A stretch of 64,000 bases of DNA from Massilia sp. Root351 (GTDB lineage: Bacteria > Pseudomonadota > Gammaproteobacteria > Burkholderiales > Burkholderiaceae_D): contig NZ_LMDJ01000034.1 in NCBI RefSeq assembly GCF_001425045.1, forward strand, positions 248,001-312,000, in the 5' to 3' direction. The notes under the pieces were generated by a model. The model worked only from the letters and a program-made list of their open reading frames with translations, ran no database searches and was not told the DNA's origin. Position numbers and translations under genes: made by a program. Positions 9,101 to 16,773 of the stretch are shown here, piece after piece; the stretch's first letter is position 1; each line of letters opens with the position of its first letter.

Positions 9101-10135
9101 CAGGTTGTGGTCCAGGCGCGTGACTTCCAGCCAGTCGCCGTTCGGGTCGACCATCTTCCACGAGGCCAGGTTGTCCAGCGCGGTGCCCCACAGCACGGCT
9201 TTCTTGCCGCCCGCGTTCATGGCGATATTGCCGCCGATGCAGGAGGCGTGCGCCGAGGTCGGGTCCACCGCGAACACGAAGCCGGCCTTCTCGGCCGCTT
9301 CGGACACTTTGTTGGTGATGACGCCGGCGCCCGAGTAGATGGTGGCGTATTCCTTGTCCAGGCCGGGCAGCACCTTCATCTCGACCTTGCCCAGGTCGAG
9401 CAGCTTTTCGGTATTGATGACTGCCGACAGCGGCGTGAGCGGAATGGCGCCGCCGGTGTAGCCGGTGCCGCCGCCGCGCGGGATGATGGTCAGCCCCAGC
9501 TCGATGCAGCCTTTCACCAGGCCGGCCATCTCGTCTTCGGTATCCGGCGTCAGCACCACGAACGGGTATTCGACGCGCCAGTCGGTGGCGTCGGTCACGT
9601 GCGAGATGCGCTTCATGCCGTCGAAGCAGATGTTGTGCTTCTCGGTGTAGCGGCCCAGCACCTTGGTGGTGCGCTTGCGCAGGTCGTAGGTCTGGCGGAA
9701 TTCCTCGCCGAACGCTTCCACGGCGCCGCTGGCTGCCTTCAGCAGCTGTTCCACGTTGCGGCTGCGGGTCTGGTCGGCTTCGGCGCCGTCCACGGAGACG
9801 CGGCGTTTGTCCACTTCGGCCAGACGGTGATGCAGCGCGTCGATCAGTTCCTGGCGCCGCTTCGGGTTATCCAGCAGGTCGTCCTGCAGATAGGGATTGC
9901 GGCGCACGGCCCAGATATCGCCCAGCACCTCGTACAGCATGCGCGCCGAGCGGCCGGTCTGGCGCGCGCTGCGCAGTTCGTCGAGCACGCGCCAAGAGTC
10001 CTCTCCCAGCAGCCGGATGACGATCTCGCGATCGGAAAACGACGTGTAGTTATAGGGGATTTCGCGCAGGCGCGTGGCTGCGGGACCGTTTGGCGTTTCG
10101 GCGAGGAGAGCTTGGATTTGTGCTGGGGCGTTCAT
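6131..10135 (-). CDS. Giant FAD-linked oxidase / Fe-S / CCG-domain oxidoreductase (DUF3683 type, D-lactate or glycolate dehydrogenase-like)
   Basis: A 1334-residue single-chain enzyme. In order: a DUF3683 N-terminal region; a PCMH-type FAD-binding domain (around residue 215, IPRGGGTGYTGG); an FAD-linked oxidase C-terminal region with HMHAGDGNVHTNLP and GEHGIG; two 4Fe-4S motifs near 863 (CLRCGKCKPVC) and 924 (CTVCHKCVTPCP); and two cysteine-rich CCG modules near 1108 (CCGYPQRGAGD) and 1232 (CCGDSG). It looks like GlcD and GlcF fused, or a respiratory D-2-hydroxyacid dehydrogenase feeding electrons to quinone; the substrate is not determined. The start was placed at MNAPAQIQALLAE, where family-like sequence begins. 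First gene of a coupled operon with HIT and DUF971 genes. Confidence 0.93.
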   Translation of the reverse strand: MNAPAQIQALLAETPNGPAATRLREIPYNYTSFSDREIVIRLLGEDSWRVLDELRSARQTGRSARMLYEVLGDIWAVRRNPYLQDDLLDNPKRRQELIDALHHRLAEVDKRRVSVDGAEADQTRSRNVEQLLKAASGAVEAFGEEFRQTYDLRKRTTKVLGRYTEKHNICFDGMKRISHVTDATDWRVEYPFVVLTPDTEDEMAGLVKGCIELGLTIIPRGGGTGYTGGAIPLTPLSAVINTEKLLDLGKVEMKVLPGLDKEYATIYSGAGVITNKVSEAAEKAGFVFAVDPTSAHASCIGGNIAMNAGGKKAVLWGTALDNLASWKMVDPNGDWLEVTRLDHNLSKIHDTPLARFKLEWTHPNARGESKGEPFKTEILEIAGRVFRKEGLGKDVTDKFLAGLPGIQKEGCDGLITSARWILHKMPKHTRTVCLEFFGQARDAIPSIVEIKDYLDGLPATGEKFATLRLAGLEHLDERYLRAVGYATKSKRGVLPKMALFGDIVGDDEDAVAIAASEVVRLANTRVGEGFVAVSPEARKKFWLDRARTAAIAKHTNAFKINEDVVIPLNRMGEYTDGIERINVELSITNKLELAGELRAFFEAGNLPVGKSDDASDDKVGDAEMLGDRAQQALALLEQVQQRWTFTQDNLDQPLAAVREQLRALGLGALDAAFDERLVRQPDATLFDVVQDRTVRVSWKQEIRAVLRQIFNGAAFKLILDEAAAIHKRVLRGRVFVALHMHAGDGNVHTNLPVNSDHYEMLQLAHKAVARIMKLARSLNGVISGEHGIGITKLEFLTEDEIVNFREYKLRVDPEGRFNKGKLLNLPGMDADLSNAYTPSFGLMGHESLIMQQSDIGEIANSVKDCLRCGKCKPVCSTHVPRANLLYSPRDKILATSSLIEAFLYEEQTRRGISIKHWEEFEDVADHCTVCHKCVTPCPVNIDFGDVSMNMRNLLRKMDKRSFNPGKAAAMFFLNATDPTTINTVRQGMVGVAYKAQRLGNDVLKKFAKSQTKAPPPTVGKPPIKEQVIHFINKKMPGNLPKKTARALLDIEDNKMIPIIRDPKKTTADTEAVFYFPGCGSERLFSQVGLATQAMLWEVGVQTVLPPGYLCCGYPQRGAGDFDKADKMVTDNRVLFHRMANTLNYLDIKTVVVSCGTCYDQLASYEFEKIFPGCRIMDIHEYLLEKNVKLESVTGTRYMYHDPCHSPMKMQDPLKTVNSLITTVDATKIEKNDRCCGDSGTLMAARPDISTQVRFRKEEEMVKGADKLRADGFTGEVKVLTSCPACLGGVSRYSEDAGTTADYIVVEIAKHLLGENWMPDYVAKANNGGIERVLV

Positions 10136-10339
10136 GTTGGATGTGCTGCGGACTGACCCTAAGGAAGGACATTCTATCTTATTGCGCTGCACCACGCCCC
10201 AACAGCCTTAGGCCGCAAAGGGTTACGCAAACGTCAAACAGCCGACAAAAATTCGAAAAATGGCCTTTTCCAAACAATTTCCTGCCATTCAACGCGTTTT
10301 TACCATTTTTTGTGCGATGAAAAGGCGCCTAAGCCAAAT

Positions 10340-10834
10340 TCATCCGCCCAGCGCAGTGGCAATGGTTTTCCACACGCCGTCCGGCACATACAGCAACAGG
10401 GTGGTCATGGTGAGGTAGCGCGCGCACTTGCCTATGGCCATATAGCCGATGGCCGGCCAGAACGGCAGCTTGAGCCAGCCGCCCAGCGTGCACAGCGGAT
10501 CGCCGATGCCGGGCACCCAGGACAGCAGCATGGTCTTGGCGCCATAGCGGGCCAGCCAGCGGAACCAGCGGCTTTCGCGTTCCTTGGCAAAGGCCACCTT
10601 GGCGCGGTAGCCGATCCAGTAGTCGACCGCGCCGCCCAGCGTATTGCCCAGGGTGGCCACGGCAATGGCGGGCCAGAACAGTTCGGGGTTGGCCTTGATG
10701 GTGGCAAACACCATGGGCTCGGAGCCCATGGGCACCAGGGTGGCGGAAACAAAGCTGACGAAGAAGACCGAAGTCAGGCCGACTTCCGGTGCGGACAGCT
10801 GCTCCAGCAGCCACTGGATGGTGGATTCAATCAT
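10340..10834 (-). CDS. YqaA family membrane protein (DedA/SNARE-associated superfamily)
   Basis: About 164 residues starting at MIESTIQWLLEQ, with several membrane segments. The family loop GSEPMVFATIKANPELFWPA and the motif LLSWVPGIGDPLCTLGGWLK match YqaA-type small members of the DedA/VTT superfamily, which are linked to lipid scrambling or membrane homeostasis. An upstream in-frame ATG (MPTHYNGK, 24 bases earlier) is possible. A TATAAT sits almost on top of the chosen start, so the true start may differ. The gene is divergent from ilvA. Family call secure, exact role unknown. Confidence 0.85.
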   Translation of the reverse strand: MIESTIQWLLEQLSAPEVGLTSVFFVSFVSATLVPMGSEPMVFATIKANPELFWPAIAVATLGNTLGGAVDYWIGYRAKVAFAKERESRWFRWLARYGAKTMLLSWVPGIGDPLCTLGGWLKLPFWPAIGYMAIGKCARYLTMTTLLLYVPDGVWKTIATALGG

Positions 10835-10973
10835 CTTGCCATTATAATGAGTCGGCATGGCGCGTGAGGTACTACACAACAGTACGCCGTTTAGCGCCCG
10901 CCCCTTCCCGGTTACCCGCCGTTGAAAAGCATGTCCTTGCACTACGCACCAGGGCACCGTCCCAGACTAAACC

Positions 10974-12518
10974 ATGCAGACTATGACTATCGACTACCTG
11001 AAGAAAATCCTGACCGCCCGCGTCTACGACGTGGCCCACGAAACGCCGCTTGAGCTGGCGCCGACCCTGTCGCAGCGCTACCAGAACCGGATTTATTTCA
11101 AGCGCGAAGACATGCAGGACGTGTTCAGTTTCAAGATTCGGGGCGCGTACAACAAGATGGCGCACCTGAGCGACGGCCAGCTGAAGCGCGGCGTGATCTG
11201 CGCCTCGGCCGGCAACCACGCCCAGGGCCTGGCCTTCTCGGCCAACAAGATGGGCTGCCGCGCCGTGATCGTGATGCCGACCACCACGCCCCAGGTGAAG
11301 GTCGACGCGGTGCGCACGCGCGGCGGTCCCGGCGTGGAAGTGATCCTGCACGGCGAGTCGTACACGGACGCCTACAACCACGCGCTGACGCTGGAAAAAG
11401 AACAGAACCTGACCTTCGTCCATCCCTTCGACGACCCGGACGTGATCGCCGGCCAGGGCACCATCGGCATGGAGATCCTGCGCCAGCACGCCGGCCCGAT
11501 CCACGCCATCTTCGTGCCCATCGGCGGCGGCGGGCTGCTGGCCGGCGTGGCGGCCTATGTCAAGCAGGTGCGGCCGGACATCAAGATCATCGGCGTGCAC
11601 ACCTTCGACTCGGACGCCATGGGCAAGAGCCTGAAGGCGGGCGAGCGCGTGACCCTGGCCGACGTGGGCCTGTTCGCCGACGGCACCGCGGTGCGCCTGG
11701 TGGGCGAGGAAACCTTCCGCCTGGCGCAGCTGTACGTGGACGACATCGTCATCGTCGACACCGACGCGGTGTGCGCGGCCATCAAGGACGTGTTCACCGA
11801 CACGCGCAGCATCCTGGAGCCGTCCGGCGCGCTGGCCATTGCCGGCGCCAAGGCTTACGTGGAACGCGCGGCGCTGACCAGGGACCCGGTCCAGAACGAA
11901 ACCCTGATCACCATCGCCAGCGGCGCCAACATGAACTTCGACCGGCTGCGCTTCGTGGCCGAACGCGCCGAGCTGGGCGAGTCGCGCGAGGCGGTGTTCG
12001 CGGTGACCCTGCCGGAGCAGCGCGGCAGCTTCAAGCGCTTCTGCGCGCTGGTCGGTCCGCGCAATGTGACCGAGTTCAACTACCGCATCAGCGACGAGAA
12101 GGAAGCGCACGTGTTCGTCGGCGTGCAGGTGTCGGACCGGGGCGAATCGGGCACGGTGGCGCGCAGCTTCGAGGCAGCCGACTTCAAGACGCTGGACCTG
12201 ACGCACGATGAACTGGCCAAGTCGCACTTGCGCCACCTGGTGGGCGGCAAGAGCGCCCTGGCCAAGGACGAGCTGCTGTACCGCTTCGAGTTCCCCGAGC
12301 GTCCGGGCGCGCTGATGCGCTTCCTCGATTCGATGGCGCCGAACTGGAACATCTCGCTGTGCCACTACCGCTCGCAAGGCGGCGACGTGGGCCGCATCCT
12401 GATCGGCCTGCAGGTGCCGCCGGACGAGATGGACGAGTTCACCCAGTTCCTGGCCAAGCTTGGCTACCGTTACTGGGACGAGTCGCAGAACCCGGTCTAC
12501 AAGCTGTTCCTGGGCTAG
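10974..12518 (+). CDS. ilvA: Threonine ammonia-lyase (threonine deaminase), biosynthetic
   Basis: PLP enzyme converting threonine to 2-oxobutanoate and ammonia, the first step of isoleucine synthesis. It has 514 aa. The catalytic domain (about 1-330) has the PLP-lysine motif SFKIRGAYNK and the glycine loop IGGGGLLAG. Two C-terminal ACT-like regulatory modules follow (RGSFKRFCALVGPRNVTEFN, about 345-420, and RPGALMRFLDSM, about 440-514), as in the isoleucine-inhibited biosynthetic form rather than the short catabolic TdcB. An alternative start is the ATG 9 bases further in. The gene stands alone, divergent from the yqaA-type gene. Confidence 0.97.
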   Translation: MQTMTIDYLKKILTARVYDVAHETPLELAPTLSQRYQNRIYFKREDMQDVFSFKIRGAYNKMAHLSDGQLKRGVICASAGNHAQGLAFSANKMGCRAVIVMPTTTPQVKVDAVRTRGGPGVEVILHGESYTDAYNHALTLEKEQNLTFVHPFDDPDVIAGQGTIGMEILRQHAGPIHAIFVPIGGGGLLAGVAAYVKQVRPDIKIIGVHTFDSDAMGKSLKAGERVTLADVGLFADGTAVRLVGEETFRLAQLYVDDIVIVDTDAVCAAIKDVFTDTRSILEPSGALAIAGAKAYVERAALTRDPVQNETLITIASGANMNFDRLRFVAERAELGESREAVFAVTLPEQRGSFKRFCALVGPRNVTEFNYRISDEKEAHVFVGVQVSDRGESGTVARSFEAADFKTLDLTHDELAKSHLRHLVGGKSALAKDELLYRFEFPERPGALMRFLDSMAPNWNISLCHYRSQGGDVGRILIGLQVPPDEMDEFTQFLAKLGYRYWDESQNPVYKLFLG

Positions 12519-12559
12519 CGCCACGCTCAACATCCCGGCTCGGCAACCAGGCTCACTGT

Positions 12560-12889
12560 TCAGCGGTCATAGTTGTGCGGTTTGCCCCGGTTGCCGACGT
12601 TGCCGCTGCCGGTGCCGGCGGTCTGGCCGCTGGGTGTCGCGGGCGCCTTGTCGGTCACGGTTTCGGAGCCCGAGCCCGCGCTGCCGGCCGTGCCTGAAGC
12701 GCCGCTGGCATCCACCGGCGCGCCCGGCAGCGCGGAAGAAACCGGAGGTGGCGCCGGCGTGGCCGGCGCCATGCGCGCATCCGCCGCCACGGTGGGCGAA
12801 GGCACATCCGGTTCGCGGTCCTTGCAGCCGGCGATGGTGAACGCCGCAATGGCGGACGCGCAGATCAGTGCGTTGATTTTGTGTTTCAT
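12560..12889 (-). CDS. Small Ala/Gly/Pro-rich lipoprotein, unknown function
   Basis: A 109-residue protein beginning MKHKINALICASAIAAFTIAGC, a lipoprotein signal with the lipobox cysteine at residue 22. The remainder is low complexity (Ala, Gly, Ser, Pro, Thr) and looks disordered. AGGAG sits seven bases before the ATG, which fixes the start. No family recognised. It is convergent with ilvA and divergent from queF. The ribosome site and lipobox make it likely to be real, but the mature part gives no clue to function. Confidence 0.7.
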   Translation of the reverse strand: MKHKINALICASAIAAFTIAGCKDREPDVPSPTVAADARMAPATPAPPPVSSALPGAPVDASGASGTAGSAGSGSETVTDKAPATPSGQTAGTGSGNVGNRGKPHNYDR

Positions 12890-13101
12890 GCGGTGCTCCT
12901 GTAGTTGGTGTTGTTGGCCATGACTGTAAGCCGCCTTGCCGCGTCCGCCCATAGGACGCGCCGATAGCGACCTGTAGGACGGCGCCCAGCGCCAGTGCAG
13001 GCGCAATGCCATATCGGCCATCTCTGCGCGCTGCTGCCGCCGCGCCGCATTTGCGCTACCATGCACGCTTCGCGCTCCGCCTCACCTTCATCATTGCCAT
13101 C

Positions 13102-13935
13102 ATGACCAATACCGCCGACCTGTCCCCGCTGGGCAAAAACTCCGCCTACCGCACCGATTACGCGCCGGAACTGCTGTTCCCCATCCCGCGCCAGGGCAAA
13201 CGCGATGAACTGGGCCTGCAGGGCACGCTGCCCTTCTTCGGCGTGGACATCTGGAACGCCTACGAACTGTCGTGGCTGAACATGCGCGGCAAGCCGCAGG
13301 TGGCCGTGGCCAAGATCACCTTCCCGGCCGATTCGCCCAACATCATCGAATCGAAGTCCTTCAAGCTCTACCTGAACTCCTTCAACCAGACCCGCCTGGC
13401 CAACGAGGAAGCACTGCGTTCCTTGATGGTGCAGGACCTGTCGGCCGCGGCCGGCGCCAGCGTGCACGTGGTCATCACCTTGCAGGAAGATTTCGCCAAG
13501 CTGGAAATGGGCGAGCTGGAAGGCCTGCTGCTGGACCGCCTGGACATCGACGTGGACAACTACGCGCCGCAGCCGCAAGTACTGAAGGCCAACTTCGACG
13601 ACTTGCCGGTGGAGGAAGTATTCATTTCCCACCTGCTCAAATCGAACTGCCTGGTCACCGGCCAGCCGGACTGGGGCAGCGTGCAGATCAGCTACGCCGG
13701 GCCGCAAATCGACCAGGAAAGCCTGCTGCGCTACCTCATCGGTTTCCGCGAGCACAACGAATTCCACGAGCAATGCGTGGAACGCATCTTTACCGACATC
13801 CTGCGCCATTGCAAACCGACCCAGTTGGCCGTATATGCACGGTATACGCGGCGCGGCGGCCTGGACATCAATCCCTGGCGCGCCAACTATAGCACCGGCA
13901 TCAAGCCGTCCAACCTGCGCAATGCCCGGCAGTAA
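13102..13935 (+). CDS. queF: NADPH-dependent 7-cyano-7-deazaguanine reductase QueF (long, bimodular form)
   Basis: Reduces preQ0 to preQ1 in the queuosine tRNA-modification pathway. The 277-residue length and two T-fold halves match the E. coli-type (YqcD) form. The QueF motif ESKSFKLYLNSFNQTR lies in the N-terminal half (about residues 75-90), and the catalytic-cysteine region SNCLVTGQPDWGSV and HNEFHEQC in the C-terminal half. The start MTNTADLSPLGKNS matches the family N-terminus. Monocistronic. Confidence 0.96.
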   Translation: MTNTADLSPLGKNSAYRTDYAPELLFPIPRQGKRDELGLQGTLPFFGVDIWNAYELSWLNMRGKPQVAVAKITFPADSPNIIESKSFKLYLNSFNQTRLANEEALRSLMVQDLSAAAGASVHVVITLQEDFAKLEMGELEGLLLDRLDIDVDNYAPQPQVLKANFDDLPVEEVFISHLLKSNCLVTGQPDWGSVQISYAGPQIDQESLLRYLIGFREHNEFHEQCVERIFTDILRHCKPTQLAVYARYTRRGGLDINPWRANYSTGIKPSNLRNARQ

Positions 13936-13960
13936 GGTCTGCGCGCCCGGTCGAATTGGG

Positions 13961-13989
13961 TTACACGCGGGGCGAATTTGTCTTACAAT
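13961..13989 (+). promoter_or_regulatory. Candidate sigma-70 promoter, distal, upstream of ptsN
   Basis: TTACAC, 17-base spacer, TACAAT. Predicted start about 13996, roughly 290 bases before ptsN. Confidence 0.5.
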
Positions 13990-14211
13990 GAATCAATAAA
14001 GGTTGCGGTTTTCAAAGCTGCAGCCGATGCTGGAAAAAGACATTCAAAAATCGGTGAATCCGCCTGGTCCCTGACAAAAAACTGGCATTTGTCTTGTATT
14101 TGACGCGGAAATAGCTAATATCTCTGCCAGTGCTTATTTAACAACGCTACGGCCTGCCCCCAGCGGACTGCGGCGGATTGCGGAGCCAGCCATGGCGCAA
14201 GCGAATTCAAG

Positions 14212-14239
14212 TTACACGGCAAAAAAACAAGCCTATAAT
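14212..14239 (+). promoter_or_regulatory. Candidate sigma-70 promoter, proximal, for ptsN-hprK-rapZ
   Basis: TTACAC, 16-base spacer, perfect TATAAT. The predicted start is about 40 bases before the ptsN ATG. This is the best promoter match I found in the window. Confidence 0.65.
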
Positions 14240-14286
14240 TCTGCTCGCAAGCCCCATTTGTGCGCTGCACCATTCCACGTCGCGTT

Positions 14287-14769
14287 ATGAACAACCTGAG
14301 CAAAATCCTATCCCTCGAAAACGTCCAGCTCGATCTGGAGGTTTCCAGCAAGAAGCGCGCTTTCGAGCAAGCCGGCCTGATTTTTGAGAACAACTGCGGC
14401 ATCGCCCGCTCCACCGTGTCGGACAACCTGTTCGCGCGCGAGCGCCTGGGCTCCACCGGCCTGGGCCACGGCGTCGCCGTGCCGCACGGGCGCATCAAGG
14501 GCATGAAGAGCCTGAAGTCGCCGCTGGCGGCGTTCGTGCGCCTGGCCGAGCCTATCCCGTTCGAATCGCCGGATGGCAAGCCGGTCAGCCTGCTGTTCTT
14601 CCTGTTGATCCCGGACCATGTGACGCAGCAGCACCTGGAAATCCTGTCGGAGATTGCGGAAATGTTCTCGGACGACGGCTTCCGCAACGCGCTGGCCACC
14701 GACCCGGACCCGCAATCGGTACACAGCCGCATCGTCAATTGGCAGCCTAGCTTGCAAGCTGCAGGCTAG
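14287..14769 (+). CDS. ptsN: PTS-Ntr EIIA component (nitrogen-regulatory IIA)
   Basis: A 160-residue EIIA of the mannitol/fructose type that receives phosphate from NPr in the regulatory PTS-Ntr chain. The phosphorylated histidine is His67 in GHGVAVPHGR. The start MNNLSKILSLENV matches family N-termini. It is followed 54 bases later by hprK and then rapZ, all on the plus strand. In many betaproteobacteria ptsN directly follows rpoN-hpf; here those genes lie about 3.2 kb downstream on the opposite strand. Confidence 0.96.
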   Translation: MNNLSKILSLENVQLDLEVSSKKRAFEQAGLIFENNCGIARSTVSDNLFARERLGSTGLGHGVAVPHGRIKGMKSLKSPLAAFVRLAEPIPFESPDGKPVSLLFFLLIPDHVTQQHLEILSEIAEMFSDDGFRNALATDPDPQSVHSRIVNWQPSLQAAG

Positions 14770-14823
14770 AGCACGCTAAAAGCAGTTAAACTAGGGCATC
14801 CGCCATTCCTGAACTGAGATGCC

Positions 14824-15759
14824 ATGCTGCAAACGCCCCTGACGATACAACGCCTGTACGACGATAATCGTGAAACGTTGCAGCTCGGCTGGTTCGCCGG
14901 CTTTCCCGGCGGCGAGCGCCTGATTTCGGGCGATGTGGCCTCGGCGGCCGACCAGGTCGGCCACTTGAACACCATCCACCCGGGCCGCATCCAGGTGTTC
15001 GGGCACCAGGAAATCAATTACTACCAGCGCCTCAAGTCGCTCACGCGCGCGCACGTCATCAGCGAGCTCATCGCTGGCGGGCCGCCCGCGCTGATCATCG
15101 CGCAAGGGCTGGAAACGCCACCCGATATCCTCGCCATCTGCGACGAAAAGAACATCCCGCTGTTTTCCACGCCGCTGCCGGCGGCGCAGGTGATTGACTT
15201 CTTGCGCGTGTACCTGTCGAAAAAGCTGGCGCAGCGCATCATCATGCACGGCGTGTTCATGGACGTGCTGGGCGTGGGCGTGCTGATTACCGGCGATTCG
15301 GGCCTGGGCAAGTCGGAGCTGGGGCTGGAGCTGATTTCGCGCTCGCACGGCCTGGTGGCCGACGATGCGGTGGAGTTCGCGCGCATTGCGCCCAATATGA
15401 TAGAGGGCCGCTGCCCTGCCCTGCTGCAAAACCTGCTGGAAGTGCGCGGGCTGGGACTGCTGGACATCAAGGCCATCTTCGGCGAGACGGCGGTGCGCCG
15501 CAAGATGCGCCTGAAGCTGATCGTGCACCTGGTGCGGCGTTCGGCGCTGGAGGAGGAAGTGGAGCGGCTGCCGTTCCAGTTCCCCACCGAGGACGTGCTG
15601 GGCCTGCCGATCCGCAAGGTGGTGATCCCGGTGGCGGCCGGCCGCAACATCGCGGTGCTGCTGGAAGCGGCCGTGCGCAACACCATCCTGCAACTGCGCG
15701 GCATCGATACGCTGCAGGAGTTCATGGAGCGGCAACGGCAAGCCATGAGTGGCGACTAG
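14824..15759 (+). CDS. hprK: HPr kinase/phosphorylase
   Basis: 311 residues, normal length. Phosphorylates and dephosphorylates HPr/NPr on serine. The N-terminal half is the HprK-specific domain (about 1-130). The C-terminal kinase domain has a P-loop at about 157-164 (GDSGLGKSE) and the HprK signature region VRGLGLLDIKAIFGETAV. In Proteobacteria that lack sugar-PTS control this enzyme is tied to the PTS-Ntr branch with ptsN, which lies just upstream. rapZ follows after about 100 bases. Confidence 0.97.
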   Translation: MLQTPLTIQRLYDDNRETLQLGWFAGFPGGERLISGDVASAADQVGHLNTIHPGRIQVFGHQEINYYQRLKSLTRAHVISELIAGGPPALIIAQGLETPPDILAICDEKNIPLFSTPLPAAQVIDFLRVYLSKKLAQRIIMHGVFMDVLGVGVLITGDSGLGKSELGLELISRSHGLVADDAVEFARIAPNMIEGRCPALLQNLLEVRGLGLLDIKAIFGETAVRRKMRLKLIVHLVRRSALEEEVERLPFQFPTEDVLGLPIRKVVIPVAAGRNIAVLLEAAVRNTILQLRGIDTLQEFMERQRQAMSGD

Positions 15760-15863
15760 GAGCTGGACCTTGCACGGTCCATCCGTTCCGCAGGCGCAGC
15801 ACTCGCGCGGGGATTTGTTCGCCAGCGCACCTATCGCGTAGTCTTGATGTATTATCTTTAGCT

Positions 15864-16727
15864 ATGCGTATCGTTCTCATCACCGGTATATCCGGCTCCG
15901 GAAAATCCGTCGCCCTGAATGTCCTTGAGGACACGGGCTATTATTGCGTGGACAATTTGCCGCCGGCCTTGCTGTCGCAACTGGTGTCGCAGCTGACCGA
16001 CGAAGGCACGCAGGCGCTGGCCGTGGCGGTCGACGCGCGCAGCGCCGAGTCGCTGGTCAACCTGCCGGACGCCGTGCAGGCCTTGCGCCAGCAGGGCCAC
16101 GACGTCAAGATCATGTACCTGACGGCGAATACCCATTCGCTGGTGGCGCGCTTCTCGGAAACGCGCCGCAGCCATCCGCTGTCGCACGAGCTGAAGCCGG
16201 GCCAGAATCCGGCCGCGCGCCGCACCCTGATCGAGTGCATTTCCGAAGAGCGCGAGCGGCTGTCGGCCATCGAGCAGCTCGGCCACGTGATCGACACCTC
16301 GGAGCTGAGCGCCAACAAGCTGCGCGCCTGGATCAAGGACCTGGTACAAAGCGAGAATGCGCCGCTGACGCTGTTCTTCGAATCGTTCGCCTTCAAGGTG
16401 GGGGTGCCGCTGGACGCGGACTTCGTGTTCGACGTGCGGGCCATTCCCAATCCCTATTACGACCTGGCCCTGCGCCCGATGACGGGACGCGACGCGCCGG
16501 TGATCGCCTTCCTGGACGCGCAGCCCAGCGCGGAGGAGATGTTCAAGGACATCCGCGATTTCGTCAGCAAATGGCTGCCGTCGTTCAAGACCGACAACCG
16601 CAGCTACCTGACGGTGGCGGTGGGCTGCACCGGCGGCCAGCACCGCTCGGTGTACATGGCCGAACGCCTGGCCCGGCACTTCCACCCGACGGAGCAAGTT
16701 GTCTTGCGCCATCGGGAACAGTCGTAA
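15864..16727 (+). CDS. rapZ: RNase adapter protein RapZ (YvcJ family P-loop protein)
   Basis: 287 residues. N-terminal P-loop GISGSGKS at residues 8-15 and the conserved VDNLPPALL segment; the C-terminal sensing domain ends with CTGGQHRSVYMAERLARHF. In E. coli RapZ guides RNase E to the sRNA GlmZ and so tunes GlmS and envelope precursor supply; whether GlmZ-like RNAs exist here is unknown. Last gene of the ptsN-hprK-rapZ unit, convergent with the next gene. Confidence 0.97.
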   Translation: MRIVLITGISGSGKSVALNVLEDTGYYCVDNLPPALLSQLVSQLTDEGTQALAVAVDARSAESLVNLPDAVQALRQQGHDVKIMYLTANTHSLVARFSETRRSHPLSHELKPGQNPAARRTLIECISEERERLSAIEQLGHVIDTSELSANKLRAWIKDLVQSENAPLTLFFESFAFKVGVPLDADFVFDVRAIPNPYYDLALRPMTGRDAPVIAFLDAQPSAEEMFKDIRDFVSKWLPSFKTDNRSYLTVAVGCTGGQHRSVYMAERLARHFHPTEQVVLRHREQS

Positions 16728-16773
16728 CGGCGGGTTACGCTTCGCTACCCCGCCCTGCGCAGACCGCGTGCCA

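Larger units (their letters stand above)
13936..14286 (+). other. 351-bp non-coding gap between queF and ptsN
   Basis: No supportable protein gene. It contains two sigma-70-like promoters on the plus strand, 251 bases apart (listed separately). The stretch after the first one (about 13996-14200) could be a long leader or a small RNA; I found no clear terminator to close an sRNA. Confidence 0.5.

Noticed and set aside
10843..10848. TATAAT between the yqaA-type gene and ilvA as an ilvA promoter
   Set aside because: The word is nearly palindromic, has no -35 on either strand, is about 130 bases from ilvA and almost touches the yqaA start. It cannot be assigned.
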